A DNA stretch of 40,825 nucleotides, from assembly GCA_034436335.1 (NCBI GenBank), contig DAOTVO010000014.1:1-40825 (forward strand), in the 5' to 3' direction. Both the position numbers and the translations under genes were made by a program. Source of the stretch: UBA877 sp034436335. Its GTDB lineage: Bacteria > Chloroflexota > Anaerolineae > Anaerolineales > Villigracilaceae. Under the pieces are notes generated by a model. The model was given only the letters and a program-made list of their open reading frames with translations, was not told the origin of the DNA and did not search any database. Below are positions 1-7,983 of the stretch, one piece after another. The first letter of the stretch is position 1. Each line of letters starts with the position of its first letter.

Positions 1-787
1 GGAAAGTTATCGTATGCACGCCGTCGCTCAGGGTGAGGGGCGCGGCGTAGGGCTGCCAGGCGCCGCCCAGGGTGTAGGTCAAGGCTTGGAGGCCGGAACC
101 CGGCTGAGGGTCCAAGGCAGAAGCGGAAACGGTCACCTCCGAGACGTACCAGCCGTTTTCGCCCGGCGTCCCGCTGAGCGCGCCGTCTATCTGCGGCGGA
201 CGGGTGTCCACTTTGGCGGTCAGGCTGCCCATGCGCGAACTGTCGCCCCACGTCGAGAGCGCCCAGAAGGTGAGGTTGTTTTCGCCTTCGAGGAGGGGGA
301 TTGCGCAGGAGTCGCCCTGGCAGGCGAAGGGTTCGCCGCTGCGCGCGCCTTCGATGAGGGTGATGGCGTAGCCGGGGACGGGTTCGCTGGCGCGGAGAGC
401 GAGCGTGGGAGATGTGACGCACCAGCCGTTTTGGGCAGTGCAGTTTTGGAGCGCGCCGCTGATTTGGGCTTCGGGGTAGGTGACGGTGCGCTGCCCAACT
501 TCGGAGCGCGTGCCGACTTTGTACCAGTAGGTAGCATCGCCACAAGGCAAGCCGGGGTCGCGTTCCCACGTACAGACAACACAGTCTATGCCCCAAGGTT
601 CATGATGGCAACTGTTGCCGGTTGGGTCGGGCTTAGCCCACACGCCCCAGTCGTAGGTATCCACATAACTTTCGGTGCGCACGCGGTCGGGTCCGAGGTA
701 GTCGGCGAGGGCGGCGCTCAGCGGCAGGAAGAGAAGGATGAGGACAAGAAGGAGGATCAGTGAGTGAGCGAGTGAGTGGCGCTTCAT
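1..787 (-). CDS. Secreted protein with Ig-like repeats, 5' part only
   Basis: Reading the minus strand from the ATG at 787 gives an open frame of 262 codons with no stop before the window edge, so the C-terminus is missing. The first ~29 residues (MKRHSLAHS followed by a long Leu-rich stretch ending in LSAALA) form a signal peptide. Residues ~85-180 contain paired cysteines and the motifs GYAITLIEG and FWALSTWGDSS. These align by eye with residues ~135-222 of the lytic-transglycosylase-like protein at 15015-16628 (GYSILRLEG, FWAYSSYGDSS). From ~190 the style changes to an Ig-like repeat (GENGWYVSEVTVSASALD, then GSGLQALTYTLGG and DGVHTITF), a form common in large extracellular proteins of Chloroflexota. 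The full function cannot be known from this fragment. Cell-surface or extracellular location is inferred from the signal peptide. Confidence 0.8.
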   Translation of the reverse strand, partial: MKRHSLAHSLILLLVLILLFLPLSAALADYLGPDRVRTESYVDTYDWGVWAKPDPTGNSCHHEPWGIDCVVCTWERDPGLPCGDATYWYKVGTRSEVGQRTVTYPEAQISGALQNCTAQNGWCVTSPTLALRASEPVPGYAITLIEGARSGEPFACQGDSCAIPLLEGENNLTFWALSTWGDSSRMGSLTAKVDTRPPQIDGALSGTPGENGWYVSEVTVSASALDPQPGSGLQALTYTLGGAWQPYAAPLTLSDGVHTITF

Positions 788-854
788 GGCTGCTCTCCGC
801 GCGGGTTTTGGCGCATTATACTCACCGTTTTGGGCTGCGGAGTTTACGGTTTTG

Positions 855-1379
855 TCAGTCTGGGATCTGGGAGTCTGGGATGCCCTGTTCCTGCCACACT
901 GACCATAGAAAATCGCAGGCATTTTGCGCCGTGCGCTTGGCAAATTGCCGTCCGCTGGGATAACGGGAGACTACATCCATCGCATTGAAACAGGAAATCG
1001 CCGTCCCGCCGCTCAAGATGACCGCCGCTACCCCCGCGGCGATGCCGATGCCAATGACAATTTCGGTTTGATGTTGGTCCACCCAGTTCATGACCTTTGG
1101 CACGGCTTGCTGGACAGGTTGGACAATCTTTTGCTGCACCCAATTTCCCGCCTGCTGCCACCAGGGGAGCGGCTGGGAGGGCGTGACGACCTCCGCCCGC
1201 TCGCCTTGACGGTAGTCCTGCAGCGCTTTGCGCGCGTAGTAATCCGCGGCGATGGTTTCGGCGTCCCGTTCGCCGGCGCGGTAGTCTTGATATGCCTGGC
1301 TGCGCGCGGCAGATTCGGCAGCGGCGGTCTGCGCCTTCCAGCGGTTCGAGTAGGGGTTGAGAATTACTTTGGCGATCAT
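855..1379 (-). pseudogene. Small chimeric ORF, probable gene-fusion scar
   Basis: This 174-codon ORF begins with MIAKVILNPYSNRWKAQ, which resembles the first residues of YegS/DAG-kinase-like proteins (VILNPYSGRGKA type). The rest of a kinase, including the GGDGT glycine motif, is absent. From about residue 20 the sequence changes to a charged Tyr-rich helix with an approximate internal repeat (YQDYRAGERDAE and LQDYRQGERAEV). It then becomes a Gln/Val/Trp-rich segment (WWQQAGNWVQQKIVQPVQQ, VMNWVDQHQTEI) and a hydrophobic glycine-rich segment at ~109-127, as seen near the C-terminus of large RHS/wall-associated proteins in Chloroflexota. After GGTAIS the sequence looks out of frame. No convincing ribosome binding site precedes the ATG. 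I read it as two gene ends joined by deletion or recombination next to the palindromic repeats at 1431-1568. It could still be translated. Confidence 0.45.
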
Positions 1380-1430
1380 GGCTTGATTCTACCATTACCT
1401 GGCAAGGCGGGATTTGGAATTCCGTCAAGC

Positions 1431-1568
1431 AGGCGGGATAGATTAGGCGGGATAGAATTAGGCGGGATAGAATTAGGCGGGATAGAATCCCGCCCTACGG
1501 GTTGGCGGGATAGAATTAGGCGGGATAGAATCCCGCCCTACGGGTTGGCGGGATAGAAGCCCGCCCTA
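1431..1568. repeat. Tandem palindromic intergenic repeat (GGCGGGAT/ATCCCGCC)
   Basis: The stretch is built from GGCGGGATAGAATCCCGCC hairpins (8-bp arms, AGA loop), linkers reading CTACGGGTT, and shorter half-units reading GGCGGGATAGAATTA. Two full hairpins and one variant (GGCGGGATAGAAGCCCGCC) occur. On the minus strand the last hairpin begins at the TAG stop codon of the EamA gene (1566-1568), so the repeat abuts that stop exactly. A cousin with a different stem but the same CTACGGGTTG flank lies at 2501-2534, and a degenerate stem (GGCGGGATTCCATCCCCC) lies near 25225-25242. This pattern is what non-autonomous REP-like elements look like. No transposase is visible here. Confidence 0.9.
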
Positions 1569-2429
1569 CACATCCTCCGGTTTGAGTTTGCTGTTTCCGA
1601 GTTGCACGAGGGGGACGGCAATCATAATCAGAACACAGCCCAGCATCTGAATAGGGAGCAAGGTCTCGTGCAGGAACAACCAGCCGAAGAAGGCGGCAAA
1701 AACGGCTTCGCTGCTCAAGACCAGGGCGGTGTCATTGGCAGGAGTGTGTTTCTGGGCTATCACCTGAAGCGTAAAACCGATGGCGATAGAAAAAACGGCC
1801 GTATAGAGAACGGCAGGCAGAACATAGAGCAAGTCGGCGGCGGAGGGACGCTCGAACAGCGCGCCAGCAGCGAGGCTGAGCAATCCGCAAACGAGGTACT
1901 GACCGGCGGCGAAGGGCAGGGCTTCGATTTTTCCCTGCGCGCGGTCCACCACGACGACGTGCATCGCCCAGAAGAACGAGCCGACGAAGATGATGAGGTC
2001 ACCGGGGGCGACGCGGTACGTCCCGGCGGTGCTGAGCAGGAATCCACCTGTCACGGCCAGGAGGACCGCCGCTCCGACCCGCAGGGAAGGGCGCTGGCGC
2101 CAGCCGATCCACAGGATGAGCGGGACAATCACCACGTAGAGGATGGTGATGAAGCCGCCGTTTCCGGCGGTGGTGGTCGCCAGTCCGGTCTGCTGAAAGG
2201 CGACGGCGGCAAAGAGGGCAAAACCGGCCAGAAAAACGTAGAGGAAGTTCCCGCGCCGGATAGCGCCGCGCGGTTTGGAAAAAGGCAACAGCAACAAACT
2301 GCCCAACAGGAAGCGGCTTCCGTTGAGCAGGAAGACGGTGTTGTGTCCGGCGGCAACACGCATGACAGCAAAGGCGCTCCCCCACAGGAGCGCCACCAGC
2401 AGGAGCATGAGGTCGGCTTTGAGACGCAT
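1566..2429 (-). CDS. EamA/DMT-family transporter
   Basis: This 287-residue protein is almost entirely hydrophobic, with about ten predicted membrane helices in two EamA halves (~7-135 and ~145-278), the usual size and duplication for the drug/metabolite transporter superfamily. The N-terminus carries the familiar LLLVALLWGSAFAVMR motif. The second half ends with LSSEAVFAAFFGWLFLHE, the typical conserved helix before the last hairpin. Such proteins export or exchange small metabolites across the cytoplasmic membrane; the substrate cannot be read from sequence. An AAAAGG-like ribosome site and a TATAAT-like box upstream suggest its own promoter. The TAG stop lies in the first unit of the palindromic repeat at 1431-1568. 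The gene stands alone on the minus strand between repeats. Confidence 0.9.
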   Translation of the reverse strand: MRLKADLMLLLVALLWGSAFAVMRVAAGHNTVFLLNGSRFLLGSLLLLPFSKPRGAIRRGNFLYVFLAGFALFAAVAFQQTGLATTTAGNGGFITILYVVIVPLILWIGWRQRPSLRVGAAVLLAVTGGFLLSTAGTYRVAPGDLIIFVGSFFWAMHVVVVDRAQGKIEALPFAAGQYLVCGLLSLAAGALFERPSAADLLYVLPAVLYTAVFSIAIGFTLQVIAQKHTPANDTALVLSSEAVFAAFFGWLFLHETLLPIQMLGCVLIMIAVPLVQLGNSKLKPEDV

Positions 2430-2500
2430 AAAATGTCAGGATAAACCTTTTAAGAAATTATAGTTTACTGCATGAAAACTACGCCAATCGCGAAGATTTT

Positions 2501-2534
2501 GTAAGTCGGATTGCCAATCCGACCTACGGGTTGC
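2501..2534. repeat. Single palindromic unit with CTACGGGTTG flank
   Basis: GTCGGATT (2505-2512), a GCC loop and AATCCGAC (2516-2523) form a perfect 8-bp hairpin followed by CTACGGGTTG. The flank matches the linker of the repeat at 1431-1568 although the stem sequence differs, so stem and flank may evolve separately within one element family. It lies upstream of the EamA gene. Confidence 0.8.
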
Positions 2535-2554
2535 GGCTTGCTGTGTCATGAAAT

Positions 2555-2611
2555 TATCCGCAGATGTCGCAGAGGATGCAGAGAAAAGCCAGAATAGACG
2601 ACATCTGCGGA
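2555..2611. repeat. Perfect 15-bp inverted repeat (GCAGATG family)
   Basis: TATCCGCAGATGTCG at 2555-2569 is the exact reverse complement of 2597-2611, with a 27-nt purine-rich loop containing GCAGAGGATGCAGAG. Related but less regular copies with GCAGA and CATCTGCG blocks occur at about 5338-5424 and 20994-21041. The element lies in the 254-bp gap between the EamA and aldo/keto reductase genes. Confidence 0.85.
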
Positions 2612-2683
2612 TACACGCGCAGGCAGTTACGATTTTTCCGCGCGAATCAGCCGCTCCACTCCGCGCTATCTACGGCCAAATGT

Positions 2684-3658
2684 TTACTCCTCGTCGCGCT
2701 TATCCCAGGCAGTGATGGCGTCGAGGCGTTCTTTCTCGGCAGGCGTCAGGCGAATTTCCACCGCGCCAAGATTGTCGTTCAACTGGTCGAGGCTGTTCGC
2801 TCCGATGATGGGGCTGGTGATGAGCGGGTCGGTCAACAGCCAGGCGAGGGCAATTTGGGCGACGTCGGCGTTCTTCTCCTTCGCCATTTTGTCCATTTCA
2901 TCAAGAAGCGCCCAATTGCGCTCGGTAAAATAGCGCCGCGCGCTGCCTGCCCGCACCGAAGCAGGGAGCAGATTGCGGCGGTATTTACCGGTCAGGAAGC
3001 CGCCCGCCAGCGGACTGTAGGGGATAACGCCGATGTGATAAGTCCGACAAACGGCGGCCAATTCGCGCTCGAATTCGTCGCGGTGGACGAGGTTATAGTG
3101 CGGCTGGAGCGAATCGAAGCGCGCCAGACCGTTGCGGTCGGAGGTCCACAGTGCCTGCATCAACTGCCAGGCGGCATAATTCGATGCGCCGATGTAGCGC
3201 ACCTTGCCCTGCCTGACCAGGTCATCGAAAGCGCCGAGGGTTTCTTCGATGGGCGTATTTTCGTCTGGCCAGTGGGCCTGGTAAAGGTCAATGTAATCGG
3301 TCTGCAGGCGGCGCAGGGAGTTTTCCACCGACTTCATGATGTGCGCCCGCGAGAGGCCCTCATCCTCCGCGCCGCCACCCATATTGCCGCGCACTTTAGT
3401 GGCAAGAATGATTTTGTCGCGCGGGATGTTGGCTTCCCGATGCCACGCGCCGAGAATCCGCTCGGCGACGCCGCCCGGATTGTCTTCGGCCCAGCGCGAG
3501 TAAATATCGGCGGTATCGAAGAAGTTGATTCCGGCCTCATACGCCGCTGAAAGGATGCGTTTGGAGGCTGGCTCATCCGCCGTCCAGCCAAACTGCATCG
3601 TGCCGAGACAGAGCGCCGAGACTTTCAAGTCGGTCAAACCCAAAGTGCGATATTCCAT
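2684..3658 (-). CDS. Aldo/keto reductase
   Basis: This 324-residue protein is a full-length member of the aldo/keto reductase family, a TIM-barrel NAD(P)H-dependent oxidoreductase. The catalytic tetrad is visible: D48 and Y53 in FFDTADIYS, K88 in LATKVRG and H129 in LYQAHWPDE. The C-terminal half has the expected SNYAAWQL, VIPYSPLAGGFLTGKY and SPIIGANSLDQL segments, the last being the nucleotide-binding region. It starts MEYRTLGLTDLKVSALCLGT, the usual family opening. It probably reduces aldehydes or ketones in the cytoplasm; the natural substrate cannot be assigned. It appears to be a single-gene unit. Confidence 0.95.
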   Translation of the reverse strand: MEYRTLGLTDLKVSALCLGTMQFGWTADEPASKRILSAAYEAGINFFDTADIYSRWAEDNPGGVAERILGAWHREANIPRDKIILATKVRGNMGGGAEDEGLSRAHIMKSVENSLRRLQTDYIDLYQAHWPDENTPIEETLGAFDDLVRQGKVRYIGASNYAAWQLMQALWTSDRNGLARFDSLQPHYNLVHRDEFERELAAVCRTYHIGVIPYSPLAGGFLTGKYRRNLLPASVRAGSARRYFTERNWALLDEMDKMAKEKNADVAQIALAWLLTDPLITSPIIGANSLDQLNDNLGAVEIRLTPAEKERLDAITAWDKRDEE

Positions 3659-3838
3659 TTTTGCCTCCGCAAAGCGAAAAGAATAGACAAAGTTGAATGG
3701 TTCATGCAGAAAGCGCTTGAATCAGAAACAGGTCAATTGTACTTCGTCAGGCCCACGATGCGTAGATTTCTTGCCACCATATTCAACACAAGTCTCACCT
3801 CAGCCATCGAGGCGGCGGGGAAAACGGATCTTTCGGTG

Positions 3839-3844
3839 TAAAAT
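3839..3844 (+). promoter_or_regulatory. Candidate -10 box placing +1 at the SIS gene start codon
   Basis: TAAAAT at 3839-3844 (context GGTGTAAAATC) ends six bases before the ATG at 3851. If it is the -10 element, transcription would begin at or next to the ATG, giving a leaderless mRNA. There is no clear -35 and no Shine-Dalgarno sequence. Confidence 0.35.
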
Positions 3845-3850
3845 CAGGCC

Positions 3851-4885
3851 ATGACTCTCCACGATGAAATCTTCGAACAACCCATCCGCCTGCGCGGATT
3901 GCTGGCGCAACGCCAGCGGGTAGAGGAAATCGCCGCAGCCATCCGCAGGAGCGAGGTTCGCTACGTCTTTCTCGCCGCGCGGGGCACCTCGGATAACGCC
4001 GGCCGCTATGCGAATTATCTCTTCGGCGCGCAGAACAGTCTGCCGGTCGCGCTGGCCACCCCATCCCTCTTTACATACTACCGTCAGCCTCCGCGCCTGG
4101 AAGGGGCGCTGGTGATTGGGATTTCGCAATCGGGGCAGTCGCCGGATATTGTCTCGGTGCTGGAGAATGGACGTCGCCAGGGATGCCTGACGCTGGCAAT
4201 CACCAACGCTCCCCATTCGTTGCTCGCCCAGACCGCCGACCTGGTGCTGGACATCCAGGCCGGGGAGGAAAAAGCCATCGCAGCGACCAAAACCTATACC
4301 GCCGAACTTTTGGCGCTGGCGATGCTTTCCGCAGCCCTGCGAAACGATGAAATTATGTGGGATGAACTCGGTCGGTTGCCCGGCTTCGTAGAAGAGGCGC
4401 TCGCACAGGATGCGGAAATCGCACACATGGTTCAGCGTTATCGTTACATGCAGCAATGTGTAGTGCTTGGACGGGGCTATAACTACGCCACTGCCTTCGA
4501 ATGGGCGTTGAAACTCAAAGAATTGACCTATATCATCGCCGAGCCATACTCCTCCGCCGACTTTCAGCACGGGCCAATTGCCATGGTCGGCGGCGGGTTC
4601 CCCGTGCTGGCTGTGGCGGCCGGGGGAGCAGTATTCGACTCTATGCTGGAGATACTTGCTCGATTACGGCAAGTCCACGAAGCCGAACTGGTAGTCATTT
4701 CGGACGCCCCTCAAGCCCTGGAATTGGCCCAGTCCGCCATTCCCCTGCTGGGCGGCCTGCCCGAATGGCTGACGCCGCTGGCAAGCATCGTCCCGGCGCA
4801 ATTGTTCGCCTGCCACCTGACGCGCGCCAAAGGGTACGACACCGAAGCGCCGCGGGCACTTAAAAAAATAACCGAGACGCACTGA
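3851..4885 (+). CDS. Double-SIS-domain sugar isomerase/deaminase (GlmS C-half or NagB-II type)
   Basis: The 344 residues form two SIS (sugar isomerase) domains without the glutaminase domain of true GlmS. Visible motifs are ARGTSDNA (~43-50), the phosphate-binding ISQSGQSPD (91-99), EEKAIAATKTYT (~139-150), the second-domain LGRGYNYATAFEWALKLKEL, the DFQHGPIA loop, and a C-terminal PRALKKITETH like the lysine-bearing tail of the family. Ammonia-dependent or deaminating forms of this layout (NagB-II/GlmD, AgaS, FrlB) interconvert or deaminate hexosamine 6-phosphates in the cytoplasm. Glucosamine-6-phosphate deaminase is the most likely role, but related amino-sugar substrates are possible. No sugar-transport or nag genes are adjacent. 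The start codon has no visible ribosome site. Confidence 0.85.
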   Translation: MTLHDEIFEQPIRLRGLLAQRQRVEEIAAAIRRSEVRYVFLAARGTSDNAGRYANYLFGAQNSLPVALATPSLFTYYRQPPRLEGALVIGISQSGQSPDIVSVLENGRRQGCLTLAITNAPHSLLAQTADLVLDIQAGEEKAIAATKTYTAELLALAMLSAALRNDEIMWDELGRLPGFVEEALAQDAEIAHMVQRYRYMQQCVVLGRGYNYATAFEWALKLKELTYIIAEPYSSADFQHGPIAMVGGGFPVLAVAAGGAVFDSMLEILARLRQVHEAELVVISDAPQALELAQSAIPLLGGLPEWLTPLASIVPAQLFACHLTRAKGYDTEAPRALKKITETH

Positions 4886-4896
4886 TAAGATGCGTC
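4862..4896 (-). terminator. Possible terminator after the FmdB gene
   Basis: GACGCA (4876-4881) and TGCGTC (4891-4896) can pair across a 9-nt loop. On the minus strand a T-rich tract (complement of 4862-4868) follows a few bases later. It overlaps the 3' end of the SIS gene, so two converging transcription units would share it. Confidence 0.4.
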
Positions 4897-4920
4897 CCGG
4901 CCAGAGAAAAAATCGGTGGA

Positions 4921-5175
4921 TTAATCTTTAGGGGTTGTTTCGGCCGCGTCTGAGCCGGTGTTTTTGTCATTCTTACGCGAAGTCTGGCCCGAAGGGGAGT
5001 GATGGTCGGTGGCATAGAAACCAGAGCCTTTGAAGACAATCCCAACAGGCTGATAGACTTTCTTCAACTGAGGCTTGCCGCATTCCGGACAGCGGACGAG
5101 CGGCTGGTCATTGAAGGATTGAGATTTATCGAACTGAATTCCACAGTTCGCGCAGCGGTACGTATAAACAGGCAT
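4921..5175 (-). CDS. FmdB-family zinc ribbon protein
   Basis: This small protein (84 residues) has the FmdB/CxxC_CXXC_SSSS fold: MPVYTYRCANCG with C8 and C11, then VRCPECGKP with C29 and C32, which should bind one zinc. The next segment, LKKVYQPVGIVFKGSGFYATD, is typical of the family. The C-terminus (~64-84) is polar and probably disordered. Family members are often annotated as regulatory proteins after FmdB of methylotrophs, but the biochemical role is not established. It is transcribed alone from the candidate promoter at 5230-5258. Confidence 0.9.
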   Translation of the reverse strand: MPVYTYRCANCGIQFDKSQSFNDQPLVRCPECGKPQLKKVYQPVGIVFKGSGFYATDHHSPSGQTSRKNDKNTGSDAAETTPKD

Positions 5176-5205
5176 CTTTCAACTTCCTCGACTGACAAAC
5201 TTTTT

Positions 5206-5258
5206 CCGGTCGTTTTCGACCGGCAAGTTATTATAGCGCACTAAACATAGCGGCGCAA
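5206..5258 (-). promoter_or_regulatory. Candidate FmdB promoter with 5'-terminal hairpin
   Basis: On the minus strand TTGCGC (5253-5258) and TATAAT (5230-5235) are 17 bp apart, a good sigma-70-type spacing. The expected start is near 5223. A perfect hairpin, CCGGTCG (5217-5223), AAAA loop, CGACCGG (5206-5212), would then be at the extreme 5' end of the mRNA. It is followed by A residues and not by T, so it does not look like a terminator in this direction. Confidence 0.5.
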
Positions 5259-5337
5259 GAGGCGCGCTCGGAACGCGGGCGTCACTTTCTCCGAATAAAT
5301 AAAGAATTCATGTAACTGCCTACCCTGGTCTCAGAAA

Positions 5338-5424
5338 TCATGCGCAGAGGTCGCAGAGGACGCAGATGGGGAGAAAATCGGCGACATCGTCCCCACAGGG
5401 GAAATCTGCGCAATCTGCGGATAA
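5338..5424. repeat. Imperfect inverted repeat, GCAGATG family
   Basis: Blocks GCGCAGAGG, TCGCAGAGG and CGCAGATG are followed 35-40 bases later by AATCTGCG and CAATCTGCGGAT, giving an imperfect inverted repeat related to 2555-2611. It occupies much of the 378-bp gap between the FmdB and protease genes (5176-5553). Besides this and the FmdB promoter I see only the leader of the next gene. Confidence 0.6.
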
Positions 5425-5553
5425 AGTGAGCGTCTTTTGCTGCGATTAACCCTCCCAGCCTCATTGGGCAGGCAGTTACAAATTCATAGTAAAATAGTGT
5501 GAATTACCCGCTGGCCTTCCACAAGAAGGATACATCTCGGCAACGGAGAAACC

Positions 5554-7542
5554 ATGACAAAGAACTCTTCTGCCCTGCCAATCATCCTGATTATTTTTCT
5601 CATTCTTTGCTGCTTTCTAATTGTGCTGGTCGGTGGACTATGGTATCTGCTTAAGCAGATTCAGCCCGCCTTGCCAACCGCCATCATCCCTGCGCCTTAT
5701 AAACAAACCTCCACTCCCTTCCAGATAACCCGTCAACCTATGGGGGAAGCAGATGCAGAAACCCTGCTCACCCTGCAAAACACGCTCATCCCGGTGCGGG
5801 ACCTGGCGGACCTGGCCTGCCGATTCAATAAAATCTGCAACGTCCCAGAGACGCTCGACCCACCAGCCGTTCCCTATACCATTGGCTCTCAAAGAAAATT
5901 CTGGCTCTCCAACAGCGACGACGGCTCCTACTCTCGCATTATCGCCACGCTGGAGTACCTGACCCCGCACGTTTACTTCTGGGTCGAGAACGGAGTCCGC
6001 TTCGACCGGCAGGAAGCCAGGGCGCTGATTGACACCTTTGAAGAAAAAATCTATCCCACCAACCGCTCCTTCTTCGGTTCCGAGTGGACGCCCGGCGTGG
6101 ACAACGACCCGCACATTTACATTATCTACGCCAGGAATTTGGGCTCTTTTGTCGCCGGTTACTATGTGAGCATTGACGAGTATAACCCGCTCATCGTCGA
6201 ACATGCCAACGGCATCGAAGCCTTCTACATCGACTCGTCGCAAGACCTCGGCGATGAATACACCTACAGCACGTTGGCCCACGAATTCCAGCACATGATT
6301 CACTGGTATCAGGACGCCAATGAAAGTTCCTTCCTCGATGAAGGCTTTTCTGAACTGGCCACTTTCCTCAACGGTTACGACCCCGGCGGCTTCGACTGGT
6401 TTTACACCAGCGACCCCGACATTCCCCTCACCGACTGGAACGACAGCGGCGAAAACGACGCCCATTATGGCGCGAACTTTCTTTTTGTTGCCTATTTCCT
6501 GGGCCGCTTCGGGGATGAAGCCACCCAGGCGCTCATCCACAACCCCGATAACGAACTGGACAGCGTGGATAGCACCCTGGAGCAACTCGGCCTCACCGAC
6601 CCGCTCACCAGACAGCCCATCACGGCCGATGACTTCTTCCTCGACTGGGTGCTTGCCAACTACATCCACGACAAAAATGTCGCCGATGGGCGCTACTTCT
6701 ACCACATCTACCCTGATTCGCCACGCGCGTACGATACCGAAATTGTTTCCACCTGTCCGCAAGTTCCGGCTACGCGCACCGTCAACCAGTACGGCGTAGA
6801 TTACATCCGCATCACCTGCCATGGCGATTACACCATCCGCTTCAGCGGCGCCACCGCGACCCCGCTCCTGTCTGCCGACCCCCACAGCGGCGACTACGCT
6901 TTCTGGTCGAACAAGGCCAACGAGTCGAACACCAGCCTGATACGCGCCTTCGACTTGAGCGCCGTCTCTGGCCCGATAACCTTCCAGTACTGGACGTGGT
7001 TCGACCTGGAAAATAATTATGATTACGTCTATCTCTCTGCCTCCACTGACGGGAAAACTTGGGAAATTCTCACCACCCCCTCCGGCGTAGCCGATGACCC
7101 CACCGGCAGCGCCTACGGCTGGGGCTACACCGGCAAGTCCAGCGGCTGGGTGCAGGAGACCGTTGATCTGTCACGGTTCGCCGGTCAGAAGGTCTGGCTG
7201 CGCTTCGATTACGTCACCGACGCGGCAGTTGTGGAACAGGGCCTGATGGTGGATGACATCGCCATCCCGCAAATCAACTATTTCGAGGATTTCGAAAACG
7301 GCGACGGCGGCTGGTCAGCAGCCGGTTTTGCCCGCATTCGGAACATCCTGCCACAGACCTTCCGGCTGGCGCTCATCCGGCATAGCGGCAACAAGACGAG
7401 CGTGGAAATCATCCCGCTCAGCGCGGAGCAAAGCGCAGAAATTACAATCAGCAACCAAAGCGGCGATGATGTTGTCCTGGTCGTCACGGCCACGACGCGC
7501 TTTACCCATCAATTAGCCGGTTATCAATTCGAGATTAAGTGA
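5554..7542 (+). CDS. Membrane-anchored M6-like zinc metalloprotease
   Basis: The 662-residue protein starts with a hydrophobic anchor (~9-33) after a short MTKNSSALP segment, so most of it should lie outside the membrane. The zinc motif HEFQH is at 243-247 in a TLAHEFQHMIHW context, with the likely third ligand and distal acidic motif in LDEGFSELA (261-269). This pattern matches immune-inhibitor-A-like (M6) and related gluzincins. Residues ~440-580 form a lectin/MAM-like beta domain (FWSNKANESNTSLIRAFDLS, YVYLSASTDGKTWE, GLMVDDIAIP) as in InhA C-terminal regions. A final beta domain of ~80 residues follows. GGAG before the ATG is a clear ribosome site. It probably degrades extracellular protein. 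The next gene, a cupin, begins 18 bp downstream and may be cotranscribed. Confidence 0.85.
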   Translation: MTKNSSALPIILIIFLILCCFLIVLVGGLWYLLKQIQPALPTAIIPAPYKQTSTPFQITRQPMGEADAETLLTLQNTLIPVRDLADLACRFNKICNVPETLDPPAVPYTIGSQRKFWLSNSDDGSYSRIIATLEYLTPHVYFWVENGVRFDRQEARALIDTFEEKIYPTNRSFFGSEWTPGVDNDPHIYIIYARNLGSFVAGYYVSIDEYNPLIVEHANGIEAFYIDSSQDLGDEYTYSTLAHEFQHMIHWYQDANESSFLDEGFSELATFLNGYDPGGFDWFYTSDPDIPLTDWNDSGENDAHYGANFLFVAYFLGRFGDEATQALIHNPDNELDSVDSTLEQLGLTDPLTRQPITADDFFLDWVLANYIHDKNVADGRYFYHIYPDSPRAYDTEIVSTCPQVPATRTVNQYGVDYIRITCHGDYTIRFSGATATPLLSADPHSGDYAFWSNKANESNTSLIRAFDLSAVSGPITFQYWTWFDLENNYDYVYLSASTDGKTWEILTTPSGVADDPTGSAYGWGYTGKSSGWVQETVDLSRFAGQKVWLRFDYVTDAAVVEQGLMVDDIAIPQINYFEDFENGDGGWSAAGFARIRNILPQTFRLALIRHSGNKTSVEIIPLSAEQSAEITISNQSGDDVVLVVTATTRFTHQLAGYQFEIK

Positions 7543-7560
7543 TACAACAGGAAAACAGGG

Positions 7561-7884
7561 ATGTCCACAGCCCCCACAGCCACAATTCTCCCAATGGCCG
7601 CTCTGGCCGATTACCAGAGCGGTGCGATTGTCTCCCGCCAGGTGACCAAGTCCGAGGGCGGAAACGTAACCTTGTTCGCTTTCGATGAGGGCCAGGAGTT
7701 GAGCGAGCACACTGCCCCGTTCGATGCCCTCGTCCATGTGTTGGACGGAGAAGCGGAAATCAAAATCTCCGGCAAACCGTTCCTGCTGAAAGCCGGAGAG
7801 GCCATCATCCTGCCCGCCAATGAACCGCACGCCGTCCGGGCAGTGAAGAAGTTCAAGATGTTGCTGACGATGGTCAAGGCCTGA
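7561..7884 (+). CDS. Small cupin-domain protein
   Basis: This single-domain cupin has 107 residues, the usual size for a Cupin_2 protein. The barrel motifs are visible: EGQELSEHTAPFDALVHVLDG (first motif, with H in SEHTAPFD and the partner H in LVHV) and AIILPANEPHAVRA (second motif with a conserved His). These residues probably hold a metal ion. The substrate is not predictable, and family members range from enzymes to small-molecule sensors. It follows the protease gene on the same strand and is closed by the strong terminator at 7894-7928. Confidence 0.85.
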   Translation: MSTAPTATILPMAALADYQSGAIVSRQVTKSEGGNVTLFAFDEGQELSEHTAPFDALVHVLDGEAEIKISGKPFLLKAGEAIILPANEPHAVRAVKKFKMLLTMVKA

Positions 7885-7893
7885 GACGCGCAG

Positions 7894-7928
7894 CCCCCGG
7901 CATTTCTCACAATGCCGGGGGTTGTTTT
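7894..7928 (+). terminator. Strong intrinsic terminator after the cupin gene
   Basis: CCCCCGGCATT (7894-7904), a TCTCAC loop and AATGCCGGGGG (7911-7921) form a perfect 11-bp stem followed by TTGTTTT. It separates the plus-strand protease-cupin pair from the minus-strand lpdA gene. Confidence 0.9.
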
Positions 7929-7983
7929 GGAGTGGAAGCCAAGCAGGGCCAGCAGGCCGGAGGCAAGCATCAACCGGCAGACA

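Noticed and set aside
844..1428. Alternative minus-strand frame of 194 codons over the chimeric ORF
   Set aside because: It is Arg/Gly-rich out-of-frame sequence; the 855-1379 frame carries the recognisable segments.
5638..6885. A 415-codon open frame opposite the M6-like protease
   Set aside because: It is Val/Gly-rich low-information sequence; the plus strand has HEFQH and a full domain layout.
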